DNA from: Metallyticus violacea
Taxonomy: Eukaryota; Arthropoda; Insecta; Mantodea; Metallyticidae
Direction: 5' to 3'
Assembly (NCBI GenBank): GCA_030762175.1
Contig: CM060831.1
Location: 78,034,001-78,098,000 of the forward strand
DNA: 64,000 nucleotides
Below are positions 1-9,901 of this stretch, piece after piece. Within the stretch, counting starts at the first letter, position 1. The number at the start of each line of letters is the position of its first letter. Position numbers and translations under genes: made by a program. A model generated the notes under the pieces. The model did no database searches and was not told the DNA's origin. It was given only the letters and a program-made list of their open reading frames with translations.

Positions 1-87
1 TTTTTTTTTAAATAAAATTTCTCTGGTAGTAAATTCAAATGAAATACATTCAAAATATAAACACCATACATTTCCACAAGCAATATA

Positions 88-346
88 CCGTCACGGGTGG
101 CCGAGGTCGTTTAAGGGGCGGACTTATGCGCGGGAGGTCTGTGGTTCGAATCCCGTCAAGACCGTCCTCCCTGACTGAGGTTTTCCTCAGTCCTCATAAA
201 TGGCAAATGCCGGGGAGGTACCCGAAACTTAGGCCTGGAACGTTTCTTTCCTAAAAAATCCTTTCCCAATATATCATTTCATCTCATGTATCACCAGTCT
301 CTACCGCCTGTGGTGCCTCAGTAGTAAAAACGAGCGTTAAACACTT
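88..346 (+). mobile_element. SINE-B copy 1 (tRNA-Leu/Ser-type head)
   Basis: A tRNA-derived short interspersed element. The head carries a pol III A-box-like stretch (GGCCGAGGTCGTTTAAGG) and a B-box (GTTCGAATCCC near 147-157), as in class II tRNAs (Leu or Ser). The body is shared with the copies at 1885-2072, 22441-22708, 53032-53320 and 61957-62054: a CCTCATAAATGGCAAATGCC block, then GGAACGTTTC, a short A-rich linker, and CACCAGTCTCTACCGCC near the end. It is non-coding and depends on a LINE for mobility. The open frame across it is an accident of the repeat. No clear target-site duplication was found. Confidence 0.8.
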
Positions 347-949
347 AAAAGGGAAAAAGGGCGGGGGGGGGGGGAGAAGGCAATAAACTTTTATGCTCAA
401 AGCAGAACTTTCGTAATAACAATTGCAGCCTACTGTCAAAGCACTTGTTATTTTGAAATACTTTATTAATTTTCCTTTACACATCACCGACATGTTCTAA
501 ACCAGTGAGAATATAGCTCAAGGCAGTACAGAACTATCTGGTTGGAAACAATAAACAGTTTTGTAACGTCCACAGAAACTCGGAACTGAAAACCTCATAT
601 AAAACTTATTCATCTGGTAGACACCGTAAAAAATACCACTCACAGTTTTTCACAATCATTATTTCCGTTGTAATCACTTTTTTGTGTCCTCTCTCTTTAT
701 TTTTCTGCTAGTAAAGCGCACTTAAAATGATCCATTATTTTAGGGAGTGAGACAGAGAAAGAAAACACTTGATAACACTTTCTTACAAAATGATCAACGC
801 GCAATTATTCCGAACCTCAATGTCTTCTTTTTTTAATAAAGAATGGGGAGTCACTGTGCACGTTTACAAGTTAAAATTCGGTCAAAGCTGAGGATATCTT
901 ATGTAAACGCATTGCCAGTTAAAGATGGTATTGTAAAGAAGCGCTTTAT
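347..949. other. Unannotated AT-rich interval
   Basis: Contains a G-rich run at about 360-375 just behind the SINE. I see no coding or repeat signature in the remainder. Confidence 0.5.
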
Positions 950-1347
950 CCGCTGATTCAGGAATCTGAGAGGATGAAATGGCTTTTCTACAGAACCGTG
1001 AGCCAGCTTGTGGTGTGGGTATCGTAGGATGGAGCTGACAAAAAGCATTCGACACTTTTAATCTATTTTATAACTTTGTGGAAGAAGATGCTGAAACTGG
1101 GAACCGTCGTTTTTGGAACTTCTTTAAATCACTCGCTATAGTTCACATTGAGTAATATTGGCTATTTTGTGTAAATTCTTCCAGGATGTGGGTTTGTTTT
1201 GAATACAGTATTTTTTTAATTTATCTCAGAGATAAAAGTCACAAGGGATTAGGTTGGGGGACCCAGGAGGCCACAAATGCTTACTGAAAAGTCTTTCTGA
1301 CGCACTCTTTCATCGAAATATTCGCTCTATGAGTAAGAGGAGGTTGT

Positions 1348-1350
<3 letters not shown>
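950..1350 (-). mobile_element. Tc1-like transposase C-terminal fragment
   Basis: Read on the minus strand in shifting frames, this stretch gives ISMKECV, then a WVPQPNP-like stretch, then LKKILYSKQTHILEEFTQN. That order matches the C-terminus of arthropod Tc1-type transposases: the Pro-rich PDLxPxDF region, then LWGxLKxxVY, then a TxEELxxxI helix. Several stops and frameshifts are present. The catalytic core is missing. Only the last third of the element is recognisable, and no terminal inverted repeat could be assigned. It ends just before a 38-base poly(A) run. Confidence 0.55.

Positions 1351-1353
<3 letters not shown>

Positions 1354-1391
<38 letters not shown>
1354..1391. repeat. Poly(A) tract, 38 bases
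   Basis: An uninterrupted A run. It may mark the 3' end of an old retro-insertion, but no body could be recognised upstream on the plus strand. Confidence 0.9.
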
Positions 1392-1392
<1 letters not shown>

Positions 1393-1884
1393 CAACGCAA
1401 AGCAAAGTTATGCTCTCTGTGCATACTCTACAAGGGGGGGGGGTAAAATTGTATTCATGTATGGGAGTTCATTAACTAAAATAAAAAACCCAAATGAAAA
1501 CAAATAAACCCTTCAAATAAGGCATTAATAACTACAAAGTCAAAGATAAAAATAAAGAAAAAATAACACAGTAAATAATTCGAAACTAACAGAACTCTGT
1601 GTTCCTTACAAAACAACTTAACAGAATCCCCTACGTTGCCTCGGAAAAACATAACCCTATAATTCTTTCTCCAATCATGGAGCGGCACTTTATGAACGAC
1701 ACAACGATTATTTTGTGTACACACATGACCAGGGATGGTGTACTTATTTTTGGTTGTTTACACTGTTTAGACCGCCTAAGTACGGGTCACATGCACCAGA
1801 GTTATTTTATATGATTTTAACTTTTTTTATTAAGAGCCATAAGAAATGCCTGTTTATTGTTTTTTTTTTTTTTGTTTCGTTTTT
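1392..1884. other. Unannotated AT-rich interval
   Basis: Contains a G9 run at about 1434-1443. The open frames here are AT-rich and have no recognisable motif. Confidence 0.5.
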
Positions 1885-2072
1885 TGAATGCTGTCTAACT
1901 CCCGTTTTTGCTACAGAGACACCACAGGCGGTGGACACTGATGATAAATAAAATGAAACGATATATTGGGAAAGGATTTATATAAAAACCTCAATAAGGG
2001 AGGACGATCATAGTGGGATTTGAACCCCAGACCTCCCGCTCACGAGTCCGTGCCTTAACGACCTCGGCTTCT
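1885..2072 (-). mobile_element. SINE-B copy 2, internally deleted
   Basis: Minus-strand copy of SINE-B. The B-box (as GGATTTGAACCCC on the plus strand), the A-box side (CCTTAACGACCTCGGC) and the 3' module (CACCACAGGCGGTGGACACTG) are present. The central block found in other copies (GGCAAATGCCGGGGAGGTAC) is missing, so the head joins almost directly to the tail. The extreme 5' end is also truncated. Confidence 0.75.
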
Positions 2073-2445
2073 GTTGTGAAAGATGTGTAAGTGGCGGGGG
2101 GGGGGGAGAATTCTCTGAACGGTGGTCGATGCAATCTAATGTTTCTTCAATGAGAACGCTTATGCTGTCTGTTAGGTTTCTTAGACTGAAGTCTACTCAA
2201 GCTTGAAACTTTTCTTTCTTCAAATCGTCACTGAAGATGACGAATGCATATGAATTATAAATAAATACACGTTGTGCAATAGAAAACGCATACTGTATTA
2301 AATACAGTACAAGACACACTCAACCACTATCAGATCCACACTGACAGCCAGAAGCTAGCGTGACTGTTTCCGTCAACTTAGTGTAATATGTGTGCACACG
2401 CTCAATGAAAAAAGCATACCAAGTAGGTTCATAGTTAATATGTTC

Positions 2446-2447
<2 letters not shown>
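2073..2447. other. Unannotated interval
   Basis: A short G run at about 2095-2106 follows the SINE. No other feature is supported. Confidence 0.5.

Positions 2448-2481
<34 letters not shown>
2448..2481. repeat. (TA)n microsatellite
   Basis: About 17 TA dinucleotides, directly upstream of the Penelope-like element. Confidence 0.95.
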
Positions 2482-2488
<7 letters not shown>

Positions 2489-2527
2489 TGAAAAATAAAA
2501 ATAAAGAAACACTATTAACAATGTAAC

Positions 2528-2677
2528 AAATTAACACTAATAATAAAAGTAGATAAAGATAAAACACTGAGAAAGAGTCACACTTGAAATTGCTATATTT
2601 CGAACTATTGCGAGTTCTTCAATGGCAAGAAGCTAGACAAGTGAAGGTGATAAAAGTAAATATTGAGTATCGAAGGT
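2528..2677 (+). repeat. Penelope-like left inverted repeat
   Basis: 150 bp matching the reverse complement of 3797-3946, about 97% identical. Begins AAATTAACACTAATAATAAA and ends TATCGAAGGT. Confidence 0.85.
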
Positions 2678-2729
2678 AACATGCATGGAAACAGATGAAA
2701 CTAGAAATGAGAGCGTGCGAAGAAAAAAA

Positions 2730-3890
2730 CTAATATGTAAGATTTAAACCAGGAGGTATACGCGCTTTATGTAAAAATATAGCTGCCATTTCTCTATCTC
2801 TGAGTAAACTTTCACAGCACTGTGTAGGTAAAGCATCAATAAGAGTTAGACTAAAAGCATCATCAAAATCCTTACAGTGTGATAAGGCATGTTGGGCAAC
2901 CGGCAAGGGAGACTTGGTTTTAACAGAACGTCGATGATTGTTCATGCGTAGCGAAACAACAGTAGAAGTTAAACCAATATAAAATGCTTTGCAAAGCTTA
3001 CAAGATAACATATATACGACGTTCTTTGAAGAACAGGTAGCAAATGAAGAAATGTTGAATTCCTTGGATAAATTAGGGCTGTGGAATGAATGGCAAGGCA
3101 TAATTAGCGCGCATGTTTTACATTTAGGACGTTGGCAAGGATACGAGCCAGCAAAGGGACGTGGTAAATTCGGAGAGGATAGGTTACGGCGAAATATACT
3201 TTTAAGGTTAGGAGGTGTTCTGAAAGTAAGGCGGGGTACAATTTTAGAAAAATCATTTAAAGATGGATACATTAACAAAGTATCGTGACATTCTTTCAAA
3301 ATAGGTCTGATGCTTTCAATTCCAGGCACGTAAGTAGTAACAAGGTTGATGAAGTTCTTGTTAGAGGTTTTAGGTTTGCATTGGAAAGTTTTGTGTGATG
3401 GGATTATACGGGATTTTAAAAGAGCGGAAGGATAATTTTGGTTTTGGAACTTTTGAGTTAGGTTTTTAATATACTTGTCAAGAGATGAAAAGTTGTTACA
3501 AAGACGATGACCACGGATTGAAAGAGAAAAAGGAATAGATCTTTTGATATGCAATGGATGACAACTATCAAAATGAAGATACTGTTGTAAATTGGTAGGC
3601 TTAATGTGCACAGACGTAAGGAAAGAGTCATTGCATAAAGAAATATCAATATCTAGGAACATAGCAGCATTGGGAGAGACAGAAGAAGTGAACTTAACTG
3701 AAAATATGGAGTTAAGATTAGTAAGGAACTGCTCGAGAGATTCTGAGCCATGAGTCCAAAGCACAAATGTATCATCAATAAATCTCAGCTGAGATAACCT
3801 TCGATACTCAATATTTACTTTTACCACTTTCACTTGTCTAGCTTCTTGCCATTGAAAAACTCGCAGTAGTTCGAAATATAGCAATTTCAA
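2730..3890 (-). CDS. Penelope-like RT (C-terminal part) with GIY-YIG endonuclease
   Basis: 386 codons ending in TAA. Residues 1-30 are encoded inside the right inverted repeat and are probably not native protein. RFIDDTFVLW at about residues 36-45 is the RT motif C catalytic box (Y/FxDD). The AMFLDIDIS segment follows. A Cys-rich CQRPKCKTC motif near residue 254 is the usual spacer before the endonuclease. The GIY-YIG domain is in the last 100 residues: VVYMLSCKLC (GIY strand), FYIGLT (YIG strand), LRMNNHRRS (catalytic Arg/His helix) and ESLLRDREM (Glu). RT motifs upstream of FIDD are absent, so it is not an autonomous enzyme. There are no internal stops. The annotated Met lies in the repeat, so the true start is unknown. 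Confidence 0.85.
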   Translation of the reverse strand: MKLLYFELLRVFQWQEARQVKVVKVNIEYRRLSQLRFIDDTFVLWTHGSESLEQFLTNLNSIFSVKFTSSVSPNAAMFLDIDISLCNDSFLTSVHIKPTNLQQYLHFDSCHPLHIKRSIPFSLSIRGHRLCNNFSSLDKYIKNLTQKFQNQNYPSALLKSRIIPSHKTFQCKPKTSNKNFINLVTTYVPGIESIRPILKECHDTLLMYPSLNDFSKIVPRLTFRTPPNLKSIFRRNLSSPNLPRPFAGSYPCQRPKCKTCALIMPCHSFHSPNLSKEFNISSFATCSSKNVVYMLSCKLCKAFYIGLTSTVVSLRMNNHRRSVKTKSPLPVAQHALSHCKDFDDAFSLTLIDALPTQCCESLLRDREMAAIFLHKARIPPGLNLTY

Positions 3891-3946
3891 GTGTGGCTCT
3901 TTCTCAGTGTTTTATCTTTATCTACTTTTATTATTAGTGTTAATTT
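3797..3946 (-). repeat. Penelope-like right inverted repeat
   Basis: Partner of 2528-2677. Its inner edge lies within about ten codons of the RT catalytic box, marking the 5' truncation junction. Confidence 0.85.
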
Positions 3947-4799
3947 ATATATATTCCGGTTGTAATTTTTCAGTGCTTTTATCCCAACCTTATTTCCCAC
4001 CATTTGGAATACCGTGAAGTGCCCTTTCCGTCGCCCCGCGAAAGACCCCAACACAGATAATGACGTGCGATAGCAATTGCAAAATAGTCATATACACACT
4101 GAAAGTTAACTTGAACTGGAAGTATAAACGAAAATAACCAGTTCCTGAACGACCTGGCAATGGTGAACCTTTACTCCTACTATTTGTGCTAGCATATCGT
4201 TTCCATTATTGTGGTAGCGATGCTTTGAGTTGAAGCTGTATGCACGGCGCCCATTGTGCACTGACTTTATGAAAACCCAACCCGTCATGCACTAGTTGAT
4301 AGACCGTGACGTTTGAACAACCAATAGCAGCGGTTTGCTCGGATTAAGTCTTCAGCTCGTTGCAAATTCGCCTCTATGCAATCTCGTGTTCGTCTTCGGT
4401 ACGAGAGAACTTTTACACCCAAATGTAAACAGTTTGACATTACAGGCGCATCTCACCGTCGATGGGAAGCATTTCTTTATCAATATTCTTCGATTCCATG
4501 CTTTTTGTCCACATAAATCGCACAATGGAGTGCTGCTCGAGGATTGTAAACTCACGCCGAGGCGCCGCCATCATGCAACTGCTGTTTTGTTATTGTAAAC
4601 ATCGATTGTCTCTTGTCCAATGTAACCAGCTGACATGGGACTAATACTGCCATCTAGTGGCAATAGTGCCTTTCATCAGTTTGTAACTTATTTAATGCTT
4701 TTCTTATTAGGTCATTAGGAAATGAATAGCAGTTATGTGATTTAACTTGCAGTAAAGCACAAATAAAATCAATAAAACATTTATTAATCACACCAACAA
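3947..4799. other. Moderately GC-rich, CpG-containing interval without a recognised gene
   Basis: Positions 4020-4680 are clearly richer in G+C and CpG than the surroundings. Two overlapping open frames of 60-87 codons occur near 4335-4644 but show no known motif. It could be a gene-associated or unmethylated segment. I cannot assign one. A CTCF-like motif lies at 4648-4660. Confidence 0.35.
4648..4660 (-). promoter_or_regulatory. CTCF-core-like motif
   Basis: On the minus strand this reads CCACTAGATGGCA, which fits the CTCF core pattern CCASYAGRKGGCR at every position. Whether it is bound is unknown. The identical 12-mer core also lies in the mariner at 23082-23094. Confidence 0.3.
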
Positions 4800-5480
4800 C
4801 TCTCAGCTTTTCTATTTATTGCCAATACGATAAAAGTGACTTATATAAACTATGAAATTTCGCCTAAGCTGCTTCTTGGTTATTCTTTAGGAAAATGCCC
4901 AGTTGTTTCAATAAGTGAAAGTCAGCTGATGAACATGCTCAATGAGGCAAAATTTAGTAGCCCACAATTGCTTCGCCACAATGCAGAAGAATAAGCCAGC
5001 CGCAGACCCGCATACTTCATCAATATTCAGCCATTGTGCCGATAGTTTGCATTGTCATTTAGAATCCACTTTTCATTATGGGTTACAATACAACCCACAA
5101 ATCATTTTTGCTGCGCAAAAGGCGTAAAAGACAGATTTCAAACTTACAGATAATTAATTCATGAGGGGTAAAATTATCAAATTTTTTCCACTTTTTCAAG
5201 GCATTACAAACATTGAAAGTACAAACATAATTTCCTTAGCAATCTCTCGGGTAGGTTGACACACATTTTCTTCAAAAATTTTCCTGAGTTCATCATCATC
5301 AACTTTACTATTACGTTCATTGCCATCTACAAGTCTGAGGTCCCCAGTTCGAATCTTTTCAAACCAATGCTGCACTGTGTGTTGGAAAATGCTTCCCTCT
5401 CCCCATGCTTCCACAATATTATGAGCGGTTTGCGCAGCAACACATCAAAGTTGAAACGTACTCATATCATGGCTTCTTAA
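4800..5480 (-). mobile_element. Mariner (irritans-like) remnant, internally deleted
   Basis: Minus-strand transposase relic. In one frame around 5196-5440 it reads AQTAHNIVEAWGEGSI, then TVQHWFEKIRTGDLRL, then VDDDELRKIFEENVCQPTRE, which is the paired helix-turn-helix DNA-binding region of mariner. Further downstream on the minus strand (about 5040-5080) EKWILNDN corresponds to the first catalytic block, and GSAAGL and later fragments follow. Stops and frameshifts are frequent. The HDN and PSD catalytic blocks are not recognisable, so a large part of the catalytic core is deleted. Terminal repeats were not defined; the ends are approximate. Confidence 0.65.
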
Positions 5481-7171
5481 CATGAATATAGAACGCTTTC
5501 GGACCTCCCGACAACAAGCATTACGTATCTTTCTGGGGTGAAGGTCGCATTCGCTCATTATCCCTATAACATGGCTTGCGTCTGTAATGTTTGCAGCCAT
5601 AGAGAATCTAACACGATTTATGTAAATGAAAAGAGAGTTCTGTACAATATGACGAAGTTGCGAATATTCCACATCATGGCAATGTGTTGTGAGCCTTACA
5701 TTCGAGCAGATAAAATGCAAAGAGTCAGAATCGCTGCTAGCACAGAACGTTATTCATTCACACATGGTACACACTCCAACGCGCTGGTTCTCACGGTGGA
5801 GTCCAGAGTTGTAACAAATCTTTTGATCTTGCGTAATGTTATTTTAAACTTGTGTTGGCTTTAAAATTGAGAATGCCCATAAGAGAGCAGGTTCTTTCCT
5901 CCGATAAATATACGAGTATGAATATCCCGTGTCACATGCATTCCGGAAGTTAATGTACATATGGTGACGAATGCGAGCAATCACAGGCATGCGCAGTTAT
6001 CACATGCTGACGTCACAGCCCTTACACAACAGTGTGTTAGTCACTTTATGGCGCAAACATTACAGGCGCTAAGGGGCATGGGCGACTACGAAAGCCGCAC
6101 TTCACACCAGTTAGTCTCATTCTGTACACCCCAGATAATTTTGTCACAATCTGAAGGTTTCTCTTGTCAGTATAGCTAAACATAATTTAATTTTCAATAA
6201 TGGTAACACTAACACAGCAGGCTAAGTATAAGCTTTAAAACAAAATACAAAGATAAAAGCGTGTGTATAATTTAAAATCAATAATATACAAAACAGCATA
6301 TAGGTGTAACTACAAATTTATATTAATTTTGCTTCCACCAACGCACCAATAGCTGCATTTTTATATACCGCGTGCTTGATATGATACTATACCGTCAATT
6401 TTGTGTTAAATTATCCTAATGATGTTTATGAATGATCCATTCGGTTTCAAGGCTGGCTGGCTGTTGTTTCGGCGGTGCGAGTGACAGGAAGGCCGCAGTA
6501 AATATAGTGCCATTTATCACGTAAGTTATTTCTAACATACATAACATAAACACTTAAAAGGAAAAGTAAATTACTCACTTATATTGCACAAGGAGATGCT
6601 GGAAATCAGCAGGAAAATATTCTTCAAATAATCTCCTTACAGCACGCGCTGATTCAGTACGCACTTGTTAATCATACATGAATAGCCTTTGGGGAATAGA
6701 ATACTTGTATTGACCCATTCACTGGATACACTTTCACTTAATACACTGTACTGCGTTGCCTAACAAACACGTGCTACTTGCGCAACATTTCAACTCCAGC
6801 GGAGGGGAAATATACTCCCCGCCTCCGCCGACAGCGCTGCCGTCCGGTCCCACGGTTGCGTCAAGCATTGCTCGCCCAGTATATTTCTTTAATACAAAAG
6901 TGAATAGGTTACAAAGAATTGCCTAAAGGAACTAAATTAGAGTATTATACATATATGCAACTGAAATCGTTACATTCCTGAACCGGAGGAGAAAACTATG
7001 CACTTGAGATGTCGAGGATGACCCACAGAATGGCAGAGATTCTTCAGCTTTTATCAGTTAATAGCAAAACACTTATTAAATACTCCTGCTTTAACAAGAG
7101 AGGAAACAGCACAAAGTCCTATTTACCTTTTCGAAATCGCGAAGCTATAAATAAAAGACTTCCACAAATGT
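5481..7171. other. Long unannotated interval
   Basis: No recognisable coding or repeat family. A TGACGTCA palindrome (CRE-like) is at 6009-6016. Positions 6790-6870 form a GC-rich island with an imperfect inverted repeat around GGAGGGG..CCCCGCCTCC. Nothing here proves function. Confidence 0.4.
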
Positions 7172-7280
7172 GCAGTACACCCTAATAAAAAGGTTAGGGG
7201 AAAACACCAATAAAATGTGTAACGCATTTCGAGCTGCCCTGTGCAACATTCAGATAACTGGATGTTCCATCATTCCCGCA
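7172..7280 (+). repeat. Dispersed repeat R1, copy 1
   Basis: About 109 bp whose reverse complement recurs at 9580-9685 with scattered substitutions. Shared blocks include CCAATAAAATGTGTAACGCATTT and CAACATTCAGATAACTGGATG. Unrecognised family, non-coding. Confidence 0.75.
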
Positions 7281-7669
7281 CAACGCAGGACCGCATTCAA
7301 AGGAATTTATCGCAGTTGGGAGCTTTTCAATAACTCGCGGGCTGGCTCTCCACTGGAAGCCACAGGCGGTTGGATTTTAATGCAGGACACCGCTGCTCTG
7401 CTCCTGATCGATCCATGATCCTCTCAGATATTAAAACGTGCTCCTCACTCTCGGCTTTACTGAAAACGTGATGCCGCTGCAGCAATATGTCTTTGCTCCC
7501 AGAGTGACAAGGGTTCCAGATTTTTTATTCCTCAGCGATGACCAGGACAAGAAATGATGTCAGGCATTTAAATTGTGCTCAATCCGATATCCGACAGTAA
7601 ACGCTGCAATCACCGAACATGCAGGCTTTCTTTTCAAAATTAACTATAAACACAAGACTATCTAGTAAC
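7281..7669. other. Unannotated interval between R1 and SINE-A
   Basis: Mixed composition, no motif recognised. Confidence 0.4.
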
Positions 7670-7679
7670 AAATATACTG
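7670..7679 (+). repeat. Target-site duplication of outer SINE-A
   Basis: AAATATACTG, repeated at 8251-8260 after the poly(A) tail. Confidence 0.9.
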
Positions 7680-8250
7680 AGTCAGTCCTGGTGGTGTAGT
7701 GGTTACCATACTTGCCTCCTATACCCAAAACGCGGGTTCGAACCCGGCCAGGACCGATGGATTTTTTCGGGCGTAAAAGTCCTAAGTATGGCTTCCTTCA
7801 GAAGGGAAGTAAAGCCGTGGGTCCCGTGTCGTACATTTACGGCACGAAAAAGAACCTCAAGCCTGAAAGAGAGGCCTCTGAGCAAAATTTGTCGGCCGTT
7901 TCACGCCCTGAGTTGAATGGGACGCTGATGACCTGAGATGATTTTTTTTTTTGATTGATTTATTTATGGACGCTCTTTAACCGCTAGGTCATCAGCGTCC
8001 CATTCAATTCAGGGCGTGAAACGGCCGACAAATTTTGCTCAGAGGCCTCTCTTTCAGGCTTGAGGTTCTTTTTCGTGCCGTAAATGTACGACACGGGACC
8101 CACGGCTTTACTTCCCTTCCGAAGGAAGCCATACTTAGGATTTTTACGCCCGAAAAAATCCATTAATCCTGGCCGGGTTCGACCTGAGATGTTAAAGAGC
8201 GTCCTTAAATAAATCAATCAAAAAAAAAAAAAAAAAAAAAAAAAAAACCC
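7680..8250 (+). mobile_element. SINE-A, full length, split by a second SINE-A
   Basis: A tRNA-derived SINE. The head has an A-box (TGGTGTAGTGGTTACC, about 7692-7707) and a B-box (GGGTTCGAACCCGG). The body includes TTTTTTCGGGCGTAAAA, GGCTTCCTTCAGAAGGGAAG, ACATTTACGGCACG and GCAAAATTTGTCGGCCG. The tail reads AAATAAATCAATCA plus about 29 A. A 10-bp target-site duplication, AAATATACTG, lies at 7670-7679 and 8251-8260. The element is interrupted at 7941-8180 by an inverted SINE-A. The open frame through its body is not a gene. Confidence 0.93.
7941..8180 (-). mobile_element. SINE-A inserted inside SINE-A
   Basis: Inverted relative to its host copy. Its poly(A) (as T run at 7942-7952) and tail are at the left. 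The body runs to the B-box, where it is 5'-truncated (GGCCGGGTTC on the plus strand). It is flanked by an 11-bp target-site duplication, GACCTGAGATG, at 7930-7940 and 8181-8191; that sequence belongs to the host SINE tail region. Shares the GAAAGAGAGG one-base-deletion variant with its host. Confidence 0.95.
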
Positions 8251-8264
8251 AAATATACTGGGGA

Positions 8265-8696
8265 AATGCAGCCGCCGCAACCAGAGAAAAGAAGATAAGA
8301 ATTGTCTTGCAAAACTTTAGAATGTTTATTTTTAACGAAAACATAAAAAGATGATGTATTTAAAACTAATAACTATAGGTACTAAGGTTTGTAAAAGAGA
8401 TGTTGAAAATAATGCCCCCTCAGAGACGATACATTGCTGCAATGAAATACAGGAAATTCTGCATTTCTTTTAACCTTTCTTCCGTAAGAAAACGGCATTT
8501 CGGAACACTTTTTTTTTTTTTTTTTTTTTTTTTTTTGTCATTAGGAGATCCTGTCTCTTATAAACTTTTAACATATTGCAGAATAGTTTCCCCACTTGAA
8601 GCACGTTTGCCAGGACATTACCTTGGAAATTGCTTTACCTCTTCTCTGAAAGCATCCGTATTCAAACATACGCACATGCATACCCATAGTACATGT
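8265..8696. other. Unannotated interval with a T28 run
   Basis: A poly(T) run occupies 8509-8536. The remainder is featureless by eye. Confidence 0.5.
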
Positions 8697-8964
8697 TTTA
8701 TTTACGGATGCTCTTTGACATCTCAGGTCATCAATTTAGGGCGTAAAATGGCCGGTAAATTTTGCTCAGAATTCTCTTCTTCCAGGCTTGAGGTTCTATT
8801 TTGTGCCACAAATCTACGACACGGGACCCACGGTTTTACTTCCCTTCGGAAGGGAATTTTTAGATTTTTCCGCCAGAAAAAATTCATCGGTTCTGGCCAG
8901 GAATGAACCCGCGATCTTGGGTTTAGGACACCAGTACGGTTACCACTGAACCACCAGGACCGAC
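8697..8964 (-). mobile_element. SINE-A, near full length, diverged
   Basis: Minus-strand copy. The tail side is TTTATTTACGGATGCTCTTT. The body carries GGGAAGT and ACGGGACCCACGG blocks. The head reads GGAATGAACCCGCGATCTTGGG then GGTTACCACTGAACCACCAGGACCGAC on the plus strand. Both pol III boxes are diverged (AATGAACC instead of TTCGAACC). Target-site duplication is uncertain. Confidence 0.85.
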
Positions 8965-9411
8965 AAAAACCTGTTCAATAATATATTTATATAGAGACAT
9001 AGCTACTTAGCAAACAATTTACACACAGGTGCTCGCTGACAAAACTTCCTTCAAACTACAAATGATACCTGCACATGCAATACACGACCTTGACCACTGG
9101 CTTCTCCAGTACTCAGTCTCGCTTTGCCAAGGGCAACTTAAATAACCTCACTAATAAAAATGAAGTACTGAAATATTTTTGGGCGAGTAAGCAGGCAAAA
9201 TCCGCACGGTGTCTTTTGCGTGGCGCTAATGGGTATTTGCAATCTTTGCGTACTTTCTAGTGCGCAAGTAGGCACCTGCAAATATACTTTTCTTTAAAAA
9301 GACATGCCTTTCATTTGTCAGAATGGTTGAAAAGACAGAATAGATATGAAATTCCGAAAATACTCATCTGTTGCACAAAACAGCCGCTACTTGGCGACAA
9401 AGACTTTTTAA
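8965..9411. other. Unannotated interval
   Basis: No recognised feature. A 61-codon open frame at 9075-9260 has no motif. Confidence 0.4.
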
Positions 9412-9568
9412 TTTGTTTTATTTACGGACACTCTTTAACATTTCTCAGCGTCCCATTCAAATCAGGGTGATAAATGTTGCTTACAGGTCTCTCTTTCAGG
9501 CCTGGGGTTCTTTTATATGCCTTAAATCTACGACATGTGACCCATAGCGTCACTTCTGTTCTGAAGGT
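9412..9568 (-). mobile_element. SINE-A fragment without head
   Basis: Tail and mid-body only (TTTATTTACGGACACTCTTTA through CATAGCGTCACTTCTGTTC). The tRNA head is missing and the body is diverged. It ends next to R1 copy 2. Confidence 0.75.
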
Positions 9569-9579
9569 CCAGCGATGTA

Positions 9580-9685
9580 CGGAAATGATGGAGCATCCAG
9601 TTATCTGAATGTTGCATAGGGCAGTTCAAAATGCGTTACACATTTTATTGGTATTTATCTCTACCCTTTTTATTAGCTTGTACTG
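9580..9685 (-). repeat. Dispersed repeat R1, copy 2
   Basis: Reverse complement of 7172-7280. The two copies lie 2.3 kb apart in inverted orientation with the SINE-A cluster between them. Confidence 0.75.
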
Positions 9686-9901
9686 AAAATTTAAGCAAGA
9701 TTTCATGTTAAATCATGGATCCAGAACTCAGCATTAAAATAATTTGGACTTAAGCCAGACTATGGTTTCGATATTCACAGACGCTAAATAAACCGAGACT
9801 AAGTTAAATGATCGATCATCTTGCAGACATATTACACGATGCTGAACTTGCTCGTGCGCATGTGTACTCTTGCAGCTTCCTTCGTGTGTTTGTTTTATTT
9901 T

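Larger units (their letters stand above)
2528..3946 (-). mobile_element. Penelope-like retroelement with terminal inverted repeats
   Basis: A 1419-bp unit bounded by two 150-bp inverted repeats (2528-2677 and 3797-3946). By eye the repeats differ at five positions and have no length difference. Between them lies one open minus-strand frame encoding the end of a reverse transcriptase and a GIY-YIG endonuclease. Penelope-like elements are known for direct or inverted LTR-like ends and frequent 5' truncation. Here the RT is truncated so that the inverted repeat abuts the codons just before the catalytic FIDD. The high arm identity and the open frame suggest a fairly recent insertion. A related terminal hairpin lies at 32407-32554. 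Confidence 0.85.

Noticed and set aside
88..165. Possible tRNA-Leu or tRNA-Ser gene
   Set aside because: It is the head of SINE-B and is always followed by the same non-tRNA body.
2989..3288. Plus-strand 99-codon frame
   Set aside because: It is antisense to the Penelope-like coding frame, which carries clear RT and GIY-YIG motifs.
5445..5864. Overlapping open frames of 91 and 108 codons
   Set aside because: Neither shows a motif, and the lower part overlaps the mariner remnant.
6009..6016. CRE-like TGACGTCA
   Set aside because: A single 8-base palindrome with no promoter context is not evidence of regulation.
7690..7755. Possible functional tRNA gene
   Set aside because: The tRNA-like sequence is joined to the SINE-A body and recurs with it in many copies. 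Stems are imperfect.
7712..8217. Paired open frames (74 and 77 codons) with near-identical products
   Set aside because: They are the same SINE-A body read in two inverted copies, not a duplicated gene.
8400..8906. 168-codon open frame
   Set aside because: It runs through a T28 tract (poly-Phe) and an antisense SINE-A.
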